In this document: positions 63,345 through 64,000 of the stretch, in pieces
Position numbering within the stretch: position 1 is the stretch's first letter
Layout: the number at the start of each line of letters is the position of its first letter
Assembly (NCBI RefSeq): GCF_004664715.2
Contig: NC_051075.1
Location: forward strand, 38,711,958-38,775,957
Length of the DNA stretch: 64,000 nucleotides
Source of the DNA: Peromyscus leucopus
Lineage: Eukaryota > Chordata > Mammalia > Rodentia > Cricetidae
Direction: 5' to 3'
Translations under genes and position numbers: made by a program
The notes under the pieces: generated by a model
Databases searched by the model: none
The model's input: only the letters and a program-made list of their open reading frames with translations
Told to the model about the DNA's origin: nothing

Positions 63345-64000
63345 GAGCTAGGGATCTAAACTGAGGTCTTCATGCCTGCAGGCCAAGCCCTTTACCGACT
63401 GAGCCACCCCCAGCCCAGTAACATCATTTTTAAAACAGTGATTTGTTTACATCAGCAATCTCTAGCTTGTGACTATGCACTGTAGTCACTTGGAGAGCTT
63501 TATAAAAGTACAGAGACTTGGACACCCTGGGGACTGTGGGAGAGCAGATCTGTGGTAGCTCTTGGGTGTTGTGGAAAGATTTCTCATGGCTCTGACGCTC
63601 CCAGGGACGGAACTACCTACTGTGTGTATTTGCTCCTGCATTTAATTTATTAAAAGAATAAATATTGTAATGCCTTTTGAATATGATATATTGAGGTATT
63701 ATAAAAAAAGAACTAGCTTCACAAATAGCTATTATTTATTTTGAATTTCCAAGTTTTGTGACACTACCCAACTCCAAAACATTTTTTTAAATAGCAATCT
63801 ATAGCCACTGTAAATTTGCATTTCTTTTTACATGTTCATTTGTGTGTTGCATGTGTGTTGCGTGTGTGAGGGCACCTGTGTAGGTATGTGTGCATGTGCT
63901 GGGGTTGATATTGAGAATCACCCTCCATCAGTCTTCCACCCGATCCTTTAAGCATGGTCTCTCAGATCAGACTCAGAGCTCATTCATACAGCGGTCTTTT
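63345..64000 (+). other. KIAA0586 intron 6, right edge
   Basis: AT-rich single-copy DNA, a short antisense SINE piece just after the LTR (tgaggtcttcatgcctgcag to ccgactgagccacccccagc) and a (GT)-rich stretch at 63838-63900. The next KIAA0586 exon was not found here. Confidence 0.55.

Overview
This is ordinary nuclear DNA from a muroid rodent. It has split genes with GT-AG introns, CpG-island promoters and dense B1, B2 and ID SINEs, plus L1, URR1-type and solo-LTR repeats. Several B1 copies carry a tail variant (ggaaaggcgcaaagctacacag) that I associate with cricetids, so a hamster, vole or deer mouse is more likely than Mus or Rattus. The species call is an inference. No bacterial, viral or CRISPR-type system is present.

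Four protein-coding genes were rebuilt exon by exon, with reading phase kept across every junction. (1) The last three coding exons of ARID4A, + strand, 686-5743, followed by a 3' UTR. (2) A complete five-exon TOMM20L, + strand, 19718-31670, 152 codons. (3) All three coding exons of TIMM9, - strand, 34718 down to 32108, 89 codons. (4) The first six coding exons of KIAA0586 (TALPID3), + strand, from 46206, running off the right edge. The order ARID4A - TOMM20L - TIMM9 - KIAA0586 matches the known mammalian block (human 14q23). This supports ARID4A over its paralogue ARID4B.

Layout: 1-7430 ARID4A end, with an antisense RPL37 processed pseudogene in an intron. 7430-19600 is repeat-rich intergenic DNA holding a 205-bp-armed inverted repeat. 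19600-31790 is TOMM20L, which starts in a small CpG island. TOMM20L and TIMM9 are tail to tail, with putative poly(A) signals about 75 bp apart. 31820-45400 is TIMM9, whose long 5' intron holds tandem repeats and two LTR-like insertions. 44380-45870 is a two-part CpG island, probably the shared head-to-head promoter of TIMM9 and KIAA0586. 46200-64000 is KIAA0586, with a degraded antisense L1 in intron 4 and a solo LTR after exon 6.

Functionally, two neighbours act in mitochondrial protein import (TOMM20L in the outer membrane, TIMM9 in the intermembrane space). They are flanked by a chromatin repressor subunit (ARID4A) and a centriolar ciliogenesis protein (KIAA0586). I found no evidence for a new biological system. 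The best leads are the large inverted repeat, the compact convergent and divergent gene ends, several local tandem duplications and three LTR insertions, two of them with target-site duplications.
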